A DNA stretch of 24,812 bases from a virus: the IMG/VR virus record IMGVR_UViG_3300018428_006207, positions 1 to 24,812 of that record; one strand, given 5' to 3'. The translations under genes were made by a program, and so were the position numbers. The notes under the pieces are model-generated. The model did not search any database. It had not been told where the DNA came from and saw only the letters and a program-made list of their open reading frames with translations. Positions 8,614 through 17,479 of the stretch are shown here, one piece after another. The stretch's first letter is position 1, and each line of letters starts with the position of its first letter.

Positions 8614-9622
8614 AAGGTCTAGTTCCAGGAAAACCACCGTAAGGTAATCTTATAGAAGATTTATCTACGTCTCTAGGAGCACTAATCTCCCACCTTAACC
8701 TGCATCCATAAAGATTTTTTGCGCATTCATCTTGAACCCAGTATTCTCGATTAAGCTTAGGGTTTTTATTTGCTGAACTAGTATGCGATTTAAGACACAC
8801 AAACACAGATTTTATACCATCATTGCTTGATTCTTGCACAATTTCTCCCTCAAAATCATAAGCGAAAATAAGCTGCATATAAACATAATTCCCTGGAGCA
8901 TAACTTACCCCTGGTTGCCACTGACCTCTGTTTGACAGATTTAATCTATAATCTGTAAGGAACGTTTTATTTTCAGCATCAGCGATTGGTTCCCCTCCAA
9001 ATCGAGCCGGAAATCCGCTTTCCGTTTTAGCGAAATTTTTTCTACTACCCCAACAACATCCTTCACCTCTATAAAAAAAATCGCACAAATTATCATTTAT
9101 TTTTCTAGCAGGAAGCCTTAAGTTTTCTAAATCTAAAGGAGACGCAAGCTCTAACTCAACTTGATATTTATTCTCTAATTTCTTTTTTGCTATTATATAA
9201 AATTCTTTAAAATATTCTTTTCCATAACCTGAACTTTCATTAAATTTATTTATGTAACCCCAAAAAGGGTTCAAACCTTTTGGAAAATTTACATCATCAA
9301 TATTTTGAAGCATAACTTTTTTTCTTGTAACTTTTGATTTATTTAAATTATCTTTGTTTTTTATATATTTAGTTACTATACTATCTATGTTTGCAATTTT
9401 TATGGTAGGCCTGGGCGACGATCCTGCAGCATTTTGCTCTGACCCTTCGAACTCTATCGGACAAGGTAAATATTCTTTTCCATGAAAAAATATGCTTTTA
9501 TCAAAATTTTTTCCCGCATGAAGATATAAATATCCAACCGATACATCTATATAAACCTCAAAAAGCTCTAAAAAAGTATCTGGGTTTAATGTTAATATTG
9601 ATTTTAAATCTGATACACTCAT
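8597..9622 (-). CDS. gpL-like minor tail protein with Fe-S-type cysteines and an inserted domain
   Basis: The 341-residue protein matches the lambda gpL family. The N-terminal part (residues 1-170) has LNPDTFLELFEVYI, HGKEYLPCPIEF, PRPTIKIANID and later ELASPLDLENLRLPARK. The C-terminal part has Cys180 and Cys189 (C-x8-C), then Cys300 and Cys307 (C-x6-C) and the typical end LPYGGFPGTRPY. In lambda gpL, four cysteines with the same spacing inside each pair hold a [4Fe-4S] cluster. Here the two pairs are separated by about 110 residues instead of about 22. The extra segment (W235, SYAPGNYVYM, VFVCLKSHTSS, NP, YW) resembles a chitin/carbohydrate-binding CBM5/12 fold. The protein should sit in the tail-tip ring next to the gpJ-like hub. 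It lies 21 bases after the previous gene, with no Shine-Dalgarno site. Confidence 0.88.
   Translation of the reverse strand: MSVSDLKSILTLNPDTFLELFEVYIDVSVGYLYLHAGKNFDKSIFFHGKEYLPCPIEFEGSEQNAAGSSPRPTIKIANIDSIVTKYIKNKDNLNKSKVTRKKVMLQNIDDVNFPKGLNPFWGYINKFNESSGYGKEYFKEFYIIAKKKLENKYQVELELASPLDLENLRLPARKINDNLCDFFYRGEGCCWGSRKNFAKTESGFPARFGGEPIADAENKTFLTDYRLNLSNRGQWQPGVSYAPGNYVYMQLIFAYDFEGEIVQESSNDGIKSVFVCLKSHTSSANKNPKLNREYWVQDECAKNLYGCRLRWEISAPRDVDKSSIRLPYGGFPGTRPYEYRT
8729..8926 (-). other. Inserted CBM5/12-like segment within the gpL-like protein
   Basis: Codons for about residues 233-298 encode GQWQPGVSYAPGNYVYM, then VFVCLKSHTSSANKNP and EYWVQD. The spacing of W, SY, G-x-Y-V, the Y/F-x-C strand, H-T-S-S, N-P and W follows the small aromatic carbohydrate-binding modules of chitinases and of many phage tail proteins. 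It sits exactly between the two cysteine pairs of the gpL fold. Recognition is by pattern only. Confidence 0.6.
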
Positions 9623-9643
9623 AAATTTATATTTTTATTCTGT

Positions 9644-12580
9644 TTAGTCCTCTACGGTACCCATTCTTCCCCAAAATATTTCAGTACTTTTAGTTCCTCC
9701 TTTATAATATGTTCCTGTATTAGGAATTTTTTCTGCCTCTGGAAAAACATAAGTTTCCTGCCTTAGATTGTCTCTATATAAGTACTTTCCAACCCCTGGT
9801 AATATTTCTGAAGGAAATGTAGACCCATTGACATAAAAAGCTTGAGGACTAGGATTATCTACTGTACCAAAATTACCATCTATGTATTTTCCAGTAGCAG
9901 GGTTGCAAGCTCCTAAGAAAAGCTTTCTTTTTGAATATTTAGCAGTTAAATTATCAAGGATTACATCTATAGCATTTTCCATTGTATAATTTGATTGCTT
10001 ATCTCCTATATTTGTATAAGTAACAACGTCGTATATGTTAAATTTTAAACAATCCCAAAAGTAACCTGAACGAGTAGTTCTCCTATCTATTTCTAGATAT
10101 TTTCCTGTACCCTTCGTCGCTAATTGAGTTTTATTAATGTAATTTCTTCCCGTAAGTAATGAAAGCGGAGGACGGGTTTTGCTGTTCCAGTACGTTAATT
10201 TATCACTACGAACAAAGCCCTCATCAGCAACAAAGTCGCCATTTGAAAGATCAGGATAACTATTCATTCTACACCAATTATTAATGTATAGAAATTGTGA
10301 TTGGCCTACCTTTAAGTTATCGGCTGTAAATCCTCGATCTCTGGTTTTTTTGCTAAACCAATCGCGTGTCAAAAGGTTTTCTTGTTTATAACCCACATCA
10401 TCGCAACCCCAAAAATAAGTATTTGTAACAGTATTATAACCTTGATATATAATACTTAATTTATTTTTATTCCAAACTCTCTTTTCATCAAAACCAGAAT
10501 AAGCTCCAATATCATAATCAGATCTCTGCTTAGTTCTTTCTATGTATACATTTCTTTGTCTTTTAAATGTGGCTTCTACGATGGCTTGATTCAAATTAAA
10601 TGTTTCTCTTGTCCTAAGTGGATATACGCCCATTAAACTATATGGATCACGAGGATCTGCTGTAAGATCACTCAAAGCAGCTCCAGTATAATTCGTTGGT
10701 TCCCTTTGCCACATTTCAAATGAAGGCATATGTGACCAATCAAATTCTCCGCATGTATCACTATATAATCTTAAAACATTTTTAGATTCTCTTATTGCAG
10801 GATTCACTCTAAAAGAATCGTTTGGACTAACCCATCTACCGACTTCTAATCTAAGGGCATTATATTCATTATACTGAAGCCAATGACTTAATTGTTCACA
10901 GCCACCACTAAACCCAGTTTTAGAAAATGAAGAGAAAGGAAAATTACAATAACTAGCCCCATTCATAACATCAGAACCCATAAAATAAGGCTCACCATTA
11001 GTCACATCAAAATTTGCAAACTTTGCATCCTCTGCCCACCTGGTAAATCTTTCTCTTGAAGGCACAGGAGGTTGTACATATTTATTATAGTACATCTCGA
11101 AATTACTATCCATATAACCACTTAAAAATCTTCCCGTATCCCTCTGCTCATATAAAAAAGTATTCAACGGATCAGAATTATCTAACAAAAACCATTTTAA
11201 ATTACTATACCCATTTCCACCATCAGTAAGGAAGTATAGATCATCATTCAAATTATTTAATTGCTCTGTGTAAGTATATTGACGTCCAGTACGAGGGTTT
11301 AATAAATCGGGATCTAATTTTCTATCTTTATCATCATAATCTAAATCTACCACATAAAATGTTAATATATTGTCATAGCTTAATTGGTCTTTTTCTTCAA
11401 TACTCATTCGATACCAATCTATTGCTCCTGATAATGGAATTCTTATATGCCCACTACTGGGAAGTTGATAATAAACATGTTTATCACCTCCAGAAAACAT
11501 ATCTGCCCCAAAAAAACCCACATTGTTATCGTCCATTAGAACGGTTCCATCAGCAATTTCTCCACTATTACCACACATAAATATAGCTGCGTCAGCATTA
11601 CTTATAACAGAAGTACCTGTTCTATAATCACAATATCCATAAAAATGGTCCCCCGACCAATCAAAAAGCCTAATATTGTTTTGAAATTCTTTTGCGCCAC
11701 CACTACCACTTATATAAATACTCATCCCTGTATAATTATATTGTGGATAAAGATCAAAAAGATCAACAGCGTTTTGATATCTTAAATTATTTACTATAAT
11801 TAAATTAGTTGAATGATCATAAGTAAAATTACAAGGGAAAGCGAAATTTGGAGTCAATATTGGGGTGACCCTTCTTATGTTTTCTGCGTATACACCATAA
11901 GCATTAGAAATTTGTATACTGTCATTCTGAATATTAAATACATCAGTCGGGAACTCAGGAATATAATTAAAATTTATTTTGCTAGCCATTAGAGTAGCAG
12001 GAGTTGAGCTGTTATACCTTTTTCCTGTTACATATTTTATAGCAAATCCTGCTTCAGAATAGTATTGAGATGCTGGATCCAGAAAATCTCCTTCAGAATC
12101 AACATAATTAGTCCTACTCAGAATTGCCCCTGTTGCAAAAAGCCCAAAATCTACTAAATAACCTGGCCTACGAACGACGTAAGGATTTTCAATCCATTCA
12201 TAAGCACTCCCCTGCCACCATTTTGCTGTTTGTTTATTTATTTCATATAAATTACGATTAAAAACGTTAGTATATCTGTCAGCTTTAAAACTATGTAAAA
12301 GATAATTTAACTCTCCCGCTTCTAAAAATTCAGGATCTTCATCATCTTCATCTTCTGCATCTTCTTCTATAGTAGCAGGTAGTCTCAGAACATCATCTTT
12401 AAATCTATACCAAAAAGGGGGCTTACCTCTTTCTCCTAAATCCCCACCTTTTCCCCCTTTAAAAAGGAACCATGAACTGCTGTTAGTATTTTCTTGAGGC
12501 GCTGAGTCAACCACTATAGGTATAGATTTAACTTCAAGCCCCTCAACAGAAAGTATGTCGTTTTTAATTAAGAATGGCAT
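9644..12580 (-). CDS. Unassigned large tail-module protein (978 aa)
   Basis: I do not recognise this protein as a whole. It has a hydrophilic N-terminus with a short glycine/charged stretch (KGGKGGDLGERGKPP, residues 41-55) and an acidic tract (residues 72-86, mostly Glu/Asp). The long middle is rich in Tyr, Trp, Asn and Asp, with isolated cysteines and no obvious repeats, signal peptide, membrane segment or coiled coil. A C-terminal stretch (residues 864-902: NYTMENAIDVILDNL, then LFLGACNPATGKYIDG) recalls short units in other phage tail proteins where a helix precedes an Asn-Pro or Asn-Ala-Pro loop. It sits between the gpM-like and gpL-like genes, so a structural role at the tail tip, as a decoration or accessory fibre, is the likeliest inference. 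Gaps of 40 and 21 bases flank it. Confidence 0.8.
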   Translation of the reverse strand: MPFLIKNDILSVEGLEVKSIPIVVDSAPQENTNSSSWFLFKGGKGGDLGERGKPPFWYRFKDDVLRLPATIEEDAEDEDDEDPEFLEAGELNYLLHSFKADRYTNVFNRNLYEINKQTAKWWQGSAYEWIENPYVVRRPGYLVDFGLFATGAILSRTNYVDSEGDFLDPASQYYSEAGFAIKYVTGKRYNSSTPATLMASKINFNYIPEFPTDVFNIQNDSIQISNAYGVYAENIRRVTPILTPNFAFPCNFTYDHSTNLIIVNNLRYQNAVDLFDLYPQYNYTGMSIYISGSGGAKEFQNNIRLFDWSGDHFYGYCDYRTGTSVISNADAAIFMCGNSGEIADGTVLMDDNNVGFFGADMFSGGDKHVYYQLPSSGHIRIPLSGAIDWYRMSIEEKDQLSYDNILTFYVVDLDYDDKDRKLDPDLLNPRTGRQYTYTEQLNNLNDDLYFLTDGGNGYSNLKWFLLDNSDPLNTFLYEQRDTGRFLSGYMDSNFEMYYNKYVQPPVPSRERFTRWAEDAKFANFDVTNGEPYFMGSDVMNGASYCNFPFSSFSKTGFSGGCEQLSHWLQYNEYNALRLEVGRWVSPNDSFRVNPAIRESKNVLRLYSDTCGEFDWSHMPSFEMWQREPTNYTGAALSDLTADPRDPYSLMGVYPLRTRETFNLNQAIVEATFKRQRNVYIERTKQRSDYDIGAYSGFDEKRVWNKNKLSIIYQGYNTVTNTYFWGCDDVGYKQENLLTRDWFSKKTRDRGFTADNLKVGQSQFLYINNWCRMNSYPDLSNGDFVADEGFVRSDKLTYWNSKTRPPLSLLTGRNYINKTQLATKGTGKYLEIDRRTTRSGYFWDCLKFNIYDVVTYTNIGDKQSNYTMENAIDVILDNLTAKYSKRKLFLGACNPATGKYIDGNFGTVDNPSPQAFYVNGSTFPSEILPGVGKYLYRDNLRQETYVFPEAEKIPNTGTYYKGGTKSTEIFWGRMGTVED

Positions 12581-12620
12581 TTTATATTATATCTTTGTTT
12601 TTAAATTTTTTTAATTTATT

Positions 12621-15584
12621 TTATAAATCGCTGACTACAGTACTACTTTCTGATTTTGATTGCGCTTGTATGTAAAAATTATCTTGAAGCAAAAAAGGAA
12701 CAGCCAGAGAGTACCCTTCAGAACCAAATTGGCTTGTAGGTGCTTCCACAAAAATTTTAGTATCTATATTATCAACTGCTGAACCGTCAAAGATTTGTGA
12801 AGGGTAAGAATACTGAATTGTATCAATTATTTCATCTTGTGGATTAAAAGTTCCTGCACCAAAACCTCCATAAATTTGAAATTTTGGATCTTCAAGCGTA
12901 CCAAAAAAAACATTTTGAAAATGCCCTGTATTCTTCAGTCTTGTATCTATCGAACTGCTACTCATCCCAAAAAGCTGATTAAATCTTGTTATATCATCTG
13001 CTTGTTCACCTTGTTCATAAGTCCTCGCAAAAGAAAATCTATTTTCTTCGGTAACAGGTGTCTCTAACCCTTCTCTTATAGGTGTAAAAAATTTATAAAA
13101 AGAACCCGAAGGTAGACTTATTCCTCCCCCTCCTCCTCCTGCTATAACAGTAGAAGAATTTACATTAAAATCTATACTTCCCGAAGCATTAATATAGATT
13201 GCGCAGTTTCCATCTGAATCGCTCCTTCCAGCAGCGCCTATAACTGCTGTATTTTGCAAGAAAATAGTTAAACCGTCGTCTATATCAGTGTAATCTCCCG
13301 TTATAATCAAAGCTCCCGTATGAGTATTATCTGGCCCTGCAGATCCAATTACTGTTCCATTCAGAAAAATAACATTAACCCCAGAATAGTAATGCAATCT
13401 GTCTCTAAAAGTTCCATTTTGTCTTATAACATCAAATATATCAACATTATATAAGTTAGTATTATAAACAACAATATTTTCTACATGTCTTCCCCAATTT
13501 AAAGGAATGGGATCAGGAGTCCATCCTGAAATCACTTCAGGATTAGTTAAACTATCTATTATTCCATACCCACCGGTAGCATAAGTATTTTGTGATGAAG
13601 CGCTATAAGTAATATTTTCTCCTCTTACCCTAATATAATAAGTTCTAAGCTGTTCTACGTTATTAATCGTAGCTTCATATGAATGATTTAATCCACTTAA
13701 ATTTCCATATATACCATCAACTATGGAAGGATCTAATCTTTCTACATCTACAGTTGATCCTGTTGCTGCAGCAAAATCATCCTGTTCGCTCATCTCATAA
13801 CTAAAACGCTCGAAAAAATATCCAGTGGGAGGAGGTCTCCAATAAAGTTCTGTGCTTAATACGTCAGTGTCATAATCATATGATGGATAAGCTTGAACAT
13901 AATTAGGAAAACCTAACCAACTAGAATTGGGACCTGTAGCAAAATAAGTAGAAGGGTTATCTGTTTGAATTGCGTCGGATCTTCCTGTCAATTCAATAAT
14001 TACATCTGGGCCTCTATCTCCAAATTTTATCGCATATTGTTTTAGTGGTAATTCACTTCTATACCTAAATGGTCCACTTATAACCGGAACTAATTCTTCG
14101 GCAATATCTTCTGCAGTATATTCGATATCAGTTAAATAATAAGTAAAAGTAATTACCCCCGAAGACCCAGGAGGAAACTCGTTTTCAATTAAATTTTCTT
14201 GACCATGATCAAATATATCTATGTATTTATCTGATTTTTTATCAAAAATTTTATATGTAGATACATCTTGATTATCTACAGCTGTAAAAGTTATAACATC
14301 ACTGCCACTATTAACAAAATATAAATCTTTTGAAACAGCAAACCCAGAAGGAACGTAACCAAAATCAAACCCATCTTCTGGAGTATAAACAGGGCCTTCT
14401 ATATTATAATCAGTAAAGCTTTCTACATTAAAAATAGGTGGATCAGGAAGCCCATATACCACTTCAATAAAATTAGCACTGATAGTATTATTATTTTTAA
14501 AGTTGTAAGTATGGCTCCAATTTGGACAGACAAAGTTTTTGATTCCCGTAAAATTCGGTACTCCCCCAAATTCAAAAACATCTTTTCCTTGGTGTTCTTC
14601 TAGGTAATGCAACAGAGCTTTAGCTTCTTTATCTGATCTATTATTGAATTTTAAATCTAAAACTAAAAGGTTTGCATTATTTCCATCTAGCTGGTATAAA
14701 TAAAACTTGTCTAATAAATTTTTGTAATTTCTAGATTTCGTATCAACGCTATTAGACATGTCCGGTTTAAAATAGAACTGCTTAGTAAATTCTGAACTTT
14801 CGTATGGATATCTAGCTCCAAACGAATAAATTCCAGTCATATACCAGCTTTTTATAAGATTAGCTCCCCCTTCAGTTAAATAAACATAATCATGTCTTCT
14901 GTATTCTTTATCAGTTTTGTAAATTTGATCTGACGTATTCGGTATTAATAAACCGTCCCAGTATGTAGTAGACAAAAAAGGGCTATCAAAATTTACAGTT
15001 ACTTTATTTGAATTAGCATAAATGTAATTCGTATTTACATTTTCTATGTAGCCTGGAACTCTTCTAGAATAAGGAGGAAACAAGCTTAAATTTATTATCT
15101 TCTGGCCTTCAGAAGGATTTTCCTCGGAAAGCAAAGCGTTTGATTCATAAAAATGAACTATACTTTTAGCTTCTAAATCAGTAACTCCATCAAAATTAAG
15201 CTGAGCTTTTAATGTGAGTGAATTTGTATTTCTAGCTGCATTATATAAGTAATTATCTCCGAAATAAATTGAATATAAATTACTTTGAAAAGAAACAGTA
15301 GATCCGTAAGTCGGGGTGTAAAACCATTCTTGAGTCCAATACCTTTTGCCTCCCTCGGCATCAGGTCTAGTATAAAAATAAGCATCATCTCCTGAAATGT
15401 TTTGCAAACAATAATAATATCCAGTTTGAAAAGGCCGATTAACGGTTTCAGTTACTCCGTTTTGAGTATGAGTAGCAACAGGTATTCCCGTATAGTAAAC
15501 AGGCTGATACCTATAAAAACCAGCACCTGTCTCATAATAAGGAATATCAGATAAATTTATATTAAAATCATTTACGCTTTTCAT
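12621..15584 (-). CDS. Tandem gpM-like minor tail protein with FN3-like and glycine-loop domains
   Basis: The 987-residue protein appears modular. Residues ~90-205 (TPTYGSTVSF, FGDNYLYNAARNTNSL, AQLNFDGVTDLEAKSIVHF, SLFPPYSRRVPGYI) and ~268-380 (FKPDMSNSVD, LVLDLKFNNRSDKEAKALLH, FVCPNWSHTYNFKNNN) each follow the lambda gpM minor tail pattern: fold start, GDGY-like strand, F-x(n)-EA-helix, F..P, C..W. Residues ~405-500 look Ig-like (DFGYVPSGF, FVNSGSDVITF). Residues ~575-665 look FN3-like (LYWRPPPTGYFFERFSYEM, YYIRVRGEN). Residues 743-821 hold glycine loops (GTVIGSAG, VIGAAG, IAGGGGGG) as in some phage adhesins. Position downstream of the tape measure and upstream of the gpL-like gene agrees with gpM, which joins the tape to the tip. 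It starts 2 bases after the previous stop. The gpM assignment is pattern-based; the domain borders are approximate. Confidence 0.82.
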   Translation of the reverse strand: MKSVNDFNINLSDIPYYETGAGFYRYQPVYYTGIPVATHTQNGVTETVNRPFQTGYYYCLQNISGDDAYFYTRPDAEGGKRYWTQEWFYTPTYGSTVSFQSNLYSIYFGDNYLYNAARNTNSLTLKAQLNFDGVTDLEAKSIVHFYESNALLSEENPSEGQKIINLSLFPPYSRRVPGYIENVNTNYIYANSNKVTVNFDSPFLSTTYWDGLLIPNTSDQIYKTDKEYRRHDYVYLTEGGANLIKSWYMTGIYSFGARYPYESSEFTKQFYFKPDMSNSVDTKSRNYKNLLDKFYLYQLDGNNANLLVLDLKFNNRSDKEAKALLHYLEEHQGKDVFEFGGVPNFTGIKNFVCPNWSHTYNFKNNNTISANFIEVVYGLPDPPIFNVESFTDYNIEGPVYTPEDGFDFGYVPSGFAVSKDLYFVNSGSDVITFTAVDNQDVSTYKIFDKKSDKYIDIFDHGQENLIENEFPPGSSGVITFTYYLTDIEYTAEDIAEELVPVISGPFRYRSELPLKQYAIKFGDRGPDVIIELTGRSDAIQTDNPSTYFATGPNSSWLGFPNYVQAYPSYDYDTDVLSTELYWRPPPTGYFFERFSYEMSEQDDFAAATGSTVDVERLDPSIVDGIYGNLSGLNHSYEATINNVEQLRTYYIRVRGENITYSASSQNTYATGGYGIIDSLTNPEVISGWTPDPIPLNWGRHVENIVVYNTNLYNVDIFDVIRQNGTFRDRLHYYSGVNVIFLNGTVIGSAGPDNTHTGALIITGDYTDIDDGLTIFLQNTAVIGAAGRSDSDGNCAIYINASGSIDFNVNSSTVIAGGGGGGISLPSGSFYKFFTPIREGLETPVTEENRFSFARTYEQGEQADDITRFNQLFGMSSSSIDTRLKNTGHFQNVFFGTLEDPKFQIYGGFGAGTFNPQDEIIDTIQYSYPSQIFDGSAVDNIDTKIFVEAPTSQFGSEGYSLAVPFLLQDNFYIQAQSKSESSTVVSDL

Positions 15585-15586
15585 TA

Positions 15587-17479
15587 TTATATGGATTGTG
15601 GATTAGATGTATCATAACCACATTTATTTTCAAGGTCTGATATAACCTCCCAATCTACAAATATATTATATGCAGGAGCATTTTCTGCTTGAGTTTGAGT
15701 TAGTGTTTCATTATTATCTGCAAAGGTTGATACTATAGTTAATTCTTCGAAATCTAATGCATTAAACTCCCCTACAGAAACAAAAGCTTGACAAAATGTT
15801 AATTCTTCTTGTGGAACTTGGGAGGAAGTCGCCTCCCCACACTCACACTCATGATTTTTAAATTTAGCAAATGCAATTAAAGCCCGTTCACTCACCTGTT
15901 TCACATCCCTCTGAAAGCTCCCCTCTTCTTCAGAATAAGCAAAAACCTGCCATCTTGTTGTTGTAGTATTGTTACACTGTTCAGGTATTGTTATATTACA
16001 ATCCTCATCCTTATAATGCTTACTTCCCACATCAGAAACAGATACATTTTGAGCGCTTTCTCTTACCCCAATTTTTCCCATATATGTATAATTATCGCTT
16101 TTTGGTAATTTCCAATCTCTTTTTTCGCTGTTTTCTGGTCTTATTAGATACATAATATCCCCATTAGCCTGATCGATAACTGGCACAAATTCTCCGTCAT
16201 CATTCATAACCCCTAAATAACCTGCTACTCTAACTTCTGAATCTTCTCCCCAGTTTTCTAACTCTATGGCAATACTACCATCTGCGCAATCTATCTGTGA
16301 TGATATATTGTTTCTAACATAAAAATTTTTATATTTTATTTCGTCATCCTCTAAGTCGTTTGGATCTTTCTGGCTTACTTGACCTTGACAATCAGGATGA
16401 TCTGGGAAATCTAAACAATTCATTTGACTGCTTCCGTTTTGGCTACCACCACCACAATCATCGCAACCTCCACCGCCTCCGCCTCCATCGCCTCCGCCTC
16501 CCCCACCCGGACTAGGATTCCAGCCCCCATAATCCCACCCAGGAGGTGGATACGGTTCTCCTGGATCTCTTCTAATTCTTTCTTCGTCTGGTTGATCTAC
16601 TTCTGGATCAGGAGTATCAGTTAATTGAAGCGGAGTATCGTATGGAGGAATAGTTGGAAATCGTCTTATTGTTTCAATTGTTTGTATGGCTTTTATGGCG
16701 CCTTTTCCAAATTCTCCAGCCCCGATTGAATAATTTTGATCTACTATCTTTCCTAAAAAAGTTAATCCCACAAGCTCGCCCTCCCGATCTGAACTAGAAT
16801 TAAGATATCTAAAAGTCACCTCGAAATGAGCATCATTACCTCTATAATCTAATATTTTGTCAATATTACTTCCCTCAAGAGACATTTCAGCTTTGATATC
16901 TTCAATAGCAACTCTAGTTGGCACAGTTGAACCTATTTTTCCATACGGCGTTCTTTTTATTCTTAAAGAATAATTAAAATTAGTAAAATAAGAAGCGATT
17001 TGAGCGCCGTAACCTAATTTTACACCAGCGCTATCGTATATTTTCAAACTACCCTCAGTAAGTTTTCCATCAATAGTATCTGGCAATATTGTTTGTAAAT
17101 GTTTTATACCATGAAAAAAAACAAATCTTGCTTTCATACCAATAGGCTCAAAAGGCCTGATTGTATAATCTATACTTTCTAAATACCCATATATAAAAAC
17201 AGTATTAAAACTAATTTTTACAGGCACCTCTGTAGCCCCTTCTGCCGTTAAATAATCAGGAAGCTCTCCTGTTAAATAAAAATCTAAATCCACATTGCCC
17301 TTAATAAAACTAGTCGGAGCATAACCAATAAGCCTTCCGTCATTTCCAACACTTTCAGCTAATGCTGTATTTAAAGATAAAGATATTCTTTCTGCAGGAA
17401 AAATATCTCCATTTAATCTTAGAGAGTTACTCTCAAAGACTAAAAATCTTCCTCTATTATTTTGATAAGATACTGCCAT
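15587..17479 (-). CDS. Two-part tail protein: tube-like N-terminal half, cysteine-bearing C-terminal half
   Basis: The first ~275 residues of this 630-aa protein are beta-rich and look like a two-domain tail-tube or distal-tail fold. They line up by position with the 318-aa protein encoded at 19318-20274: ESIDYTIRPFEPIG at residue 101 against TSYSYSVDYGQTPVSTLG at 97, and FTNFNYSLRIKRTPYG at 165 against RVKNFSVDVNVPKLVAYAYG at 163. A Pro/Asp-rich linker (280-325) and a Gly tract (325-347, containing C-x2-C at 339/342) lead to a C-terminal half of unknown fold. All eleven cysteines lie from residue 339 onward, including NHECECGE (545/547). The ATG follows directly on the stop of the fibre-like gene (TAA-ATG). 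A role as a tail structural or tip protein is inferred; the C-terminal function is unknown. Confidence 0.82.
   Translation of the reverse strand: MAVSYQNNRGRFLVFESNSLRLNGDIFPAERISLSLNTALAESVGNDGRLIGYAPTSFIKGNVDLDFYLTGELPDYLTAEGATEVPVKISFNTVFIYGYLESIDYTIRPFEPIGMKARFVFFHGIKHLQTILPDTIDGKLTEGSLKIYDSAGVKLGYGAQIASYFTNFNYSLRIKRTPYGKIGSTVPTRVAIEDIKAEMSLEGSNIDKILDYRGNDAHFEVTFRYLNSSSDREGELVGLTFLGKIVDQNYSIGAGEFGKGAIKAIQTIETIRRFPTIPPYDTPLQLTDTPDPEVDQPDEERIRRDPGEPYPPPGWDYGGWNPSPGGGGGGDGGGGGGGCDDCGGGSQNGSSQMNCLDFPDHPDCQGQVSQKDPNDLEDDEIKYKNFYVRNNISSQIDCADGSIAIELENWGEDSEVRVAGYLGVMNDDGEFVPVIDQANGDIMYLIRPENSEKRDWKLPKSDNYTYMGKIGVRESAQNVSVSDVGSKHYKDEDCNITIPEQCNNTTTTRWQVFAYSEEEGSFQRDVKQVSERALIAFAKFKNHECECGEATSSQVPQEELTFCQAFVSVGEFNALDFEELTIVSTFADNNETLTQTQAENAPAYNIFVDWEVISDLENKCGYDTSNPQSI

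Noticed and set aside
8614-8637. GTG at 8637 as start of the gpK-like gene
   Set aside because: It adds only eight residues (MVFLELDL) that are not part of the JAMM fold. The ATG at 8613 is preferred, though translation from the GTG remains possible.
12586-12591. TATAAT on the minus strand before the 978-aa gene
   Set aside because: It is only five bases from the start codon and has no -35-like sequence at a suitable distance. In an AT-rich 40-base gap this is expected by chance.
12581-12620. Gap of 40 bases between the gpM-like and 978-aa genes as a regulatory region
   Set aside because: It is almost pure A/T with no inverted repeat I could identify. It is best seen as a plain spacer within one transcription unit.
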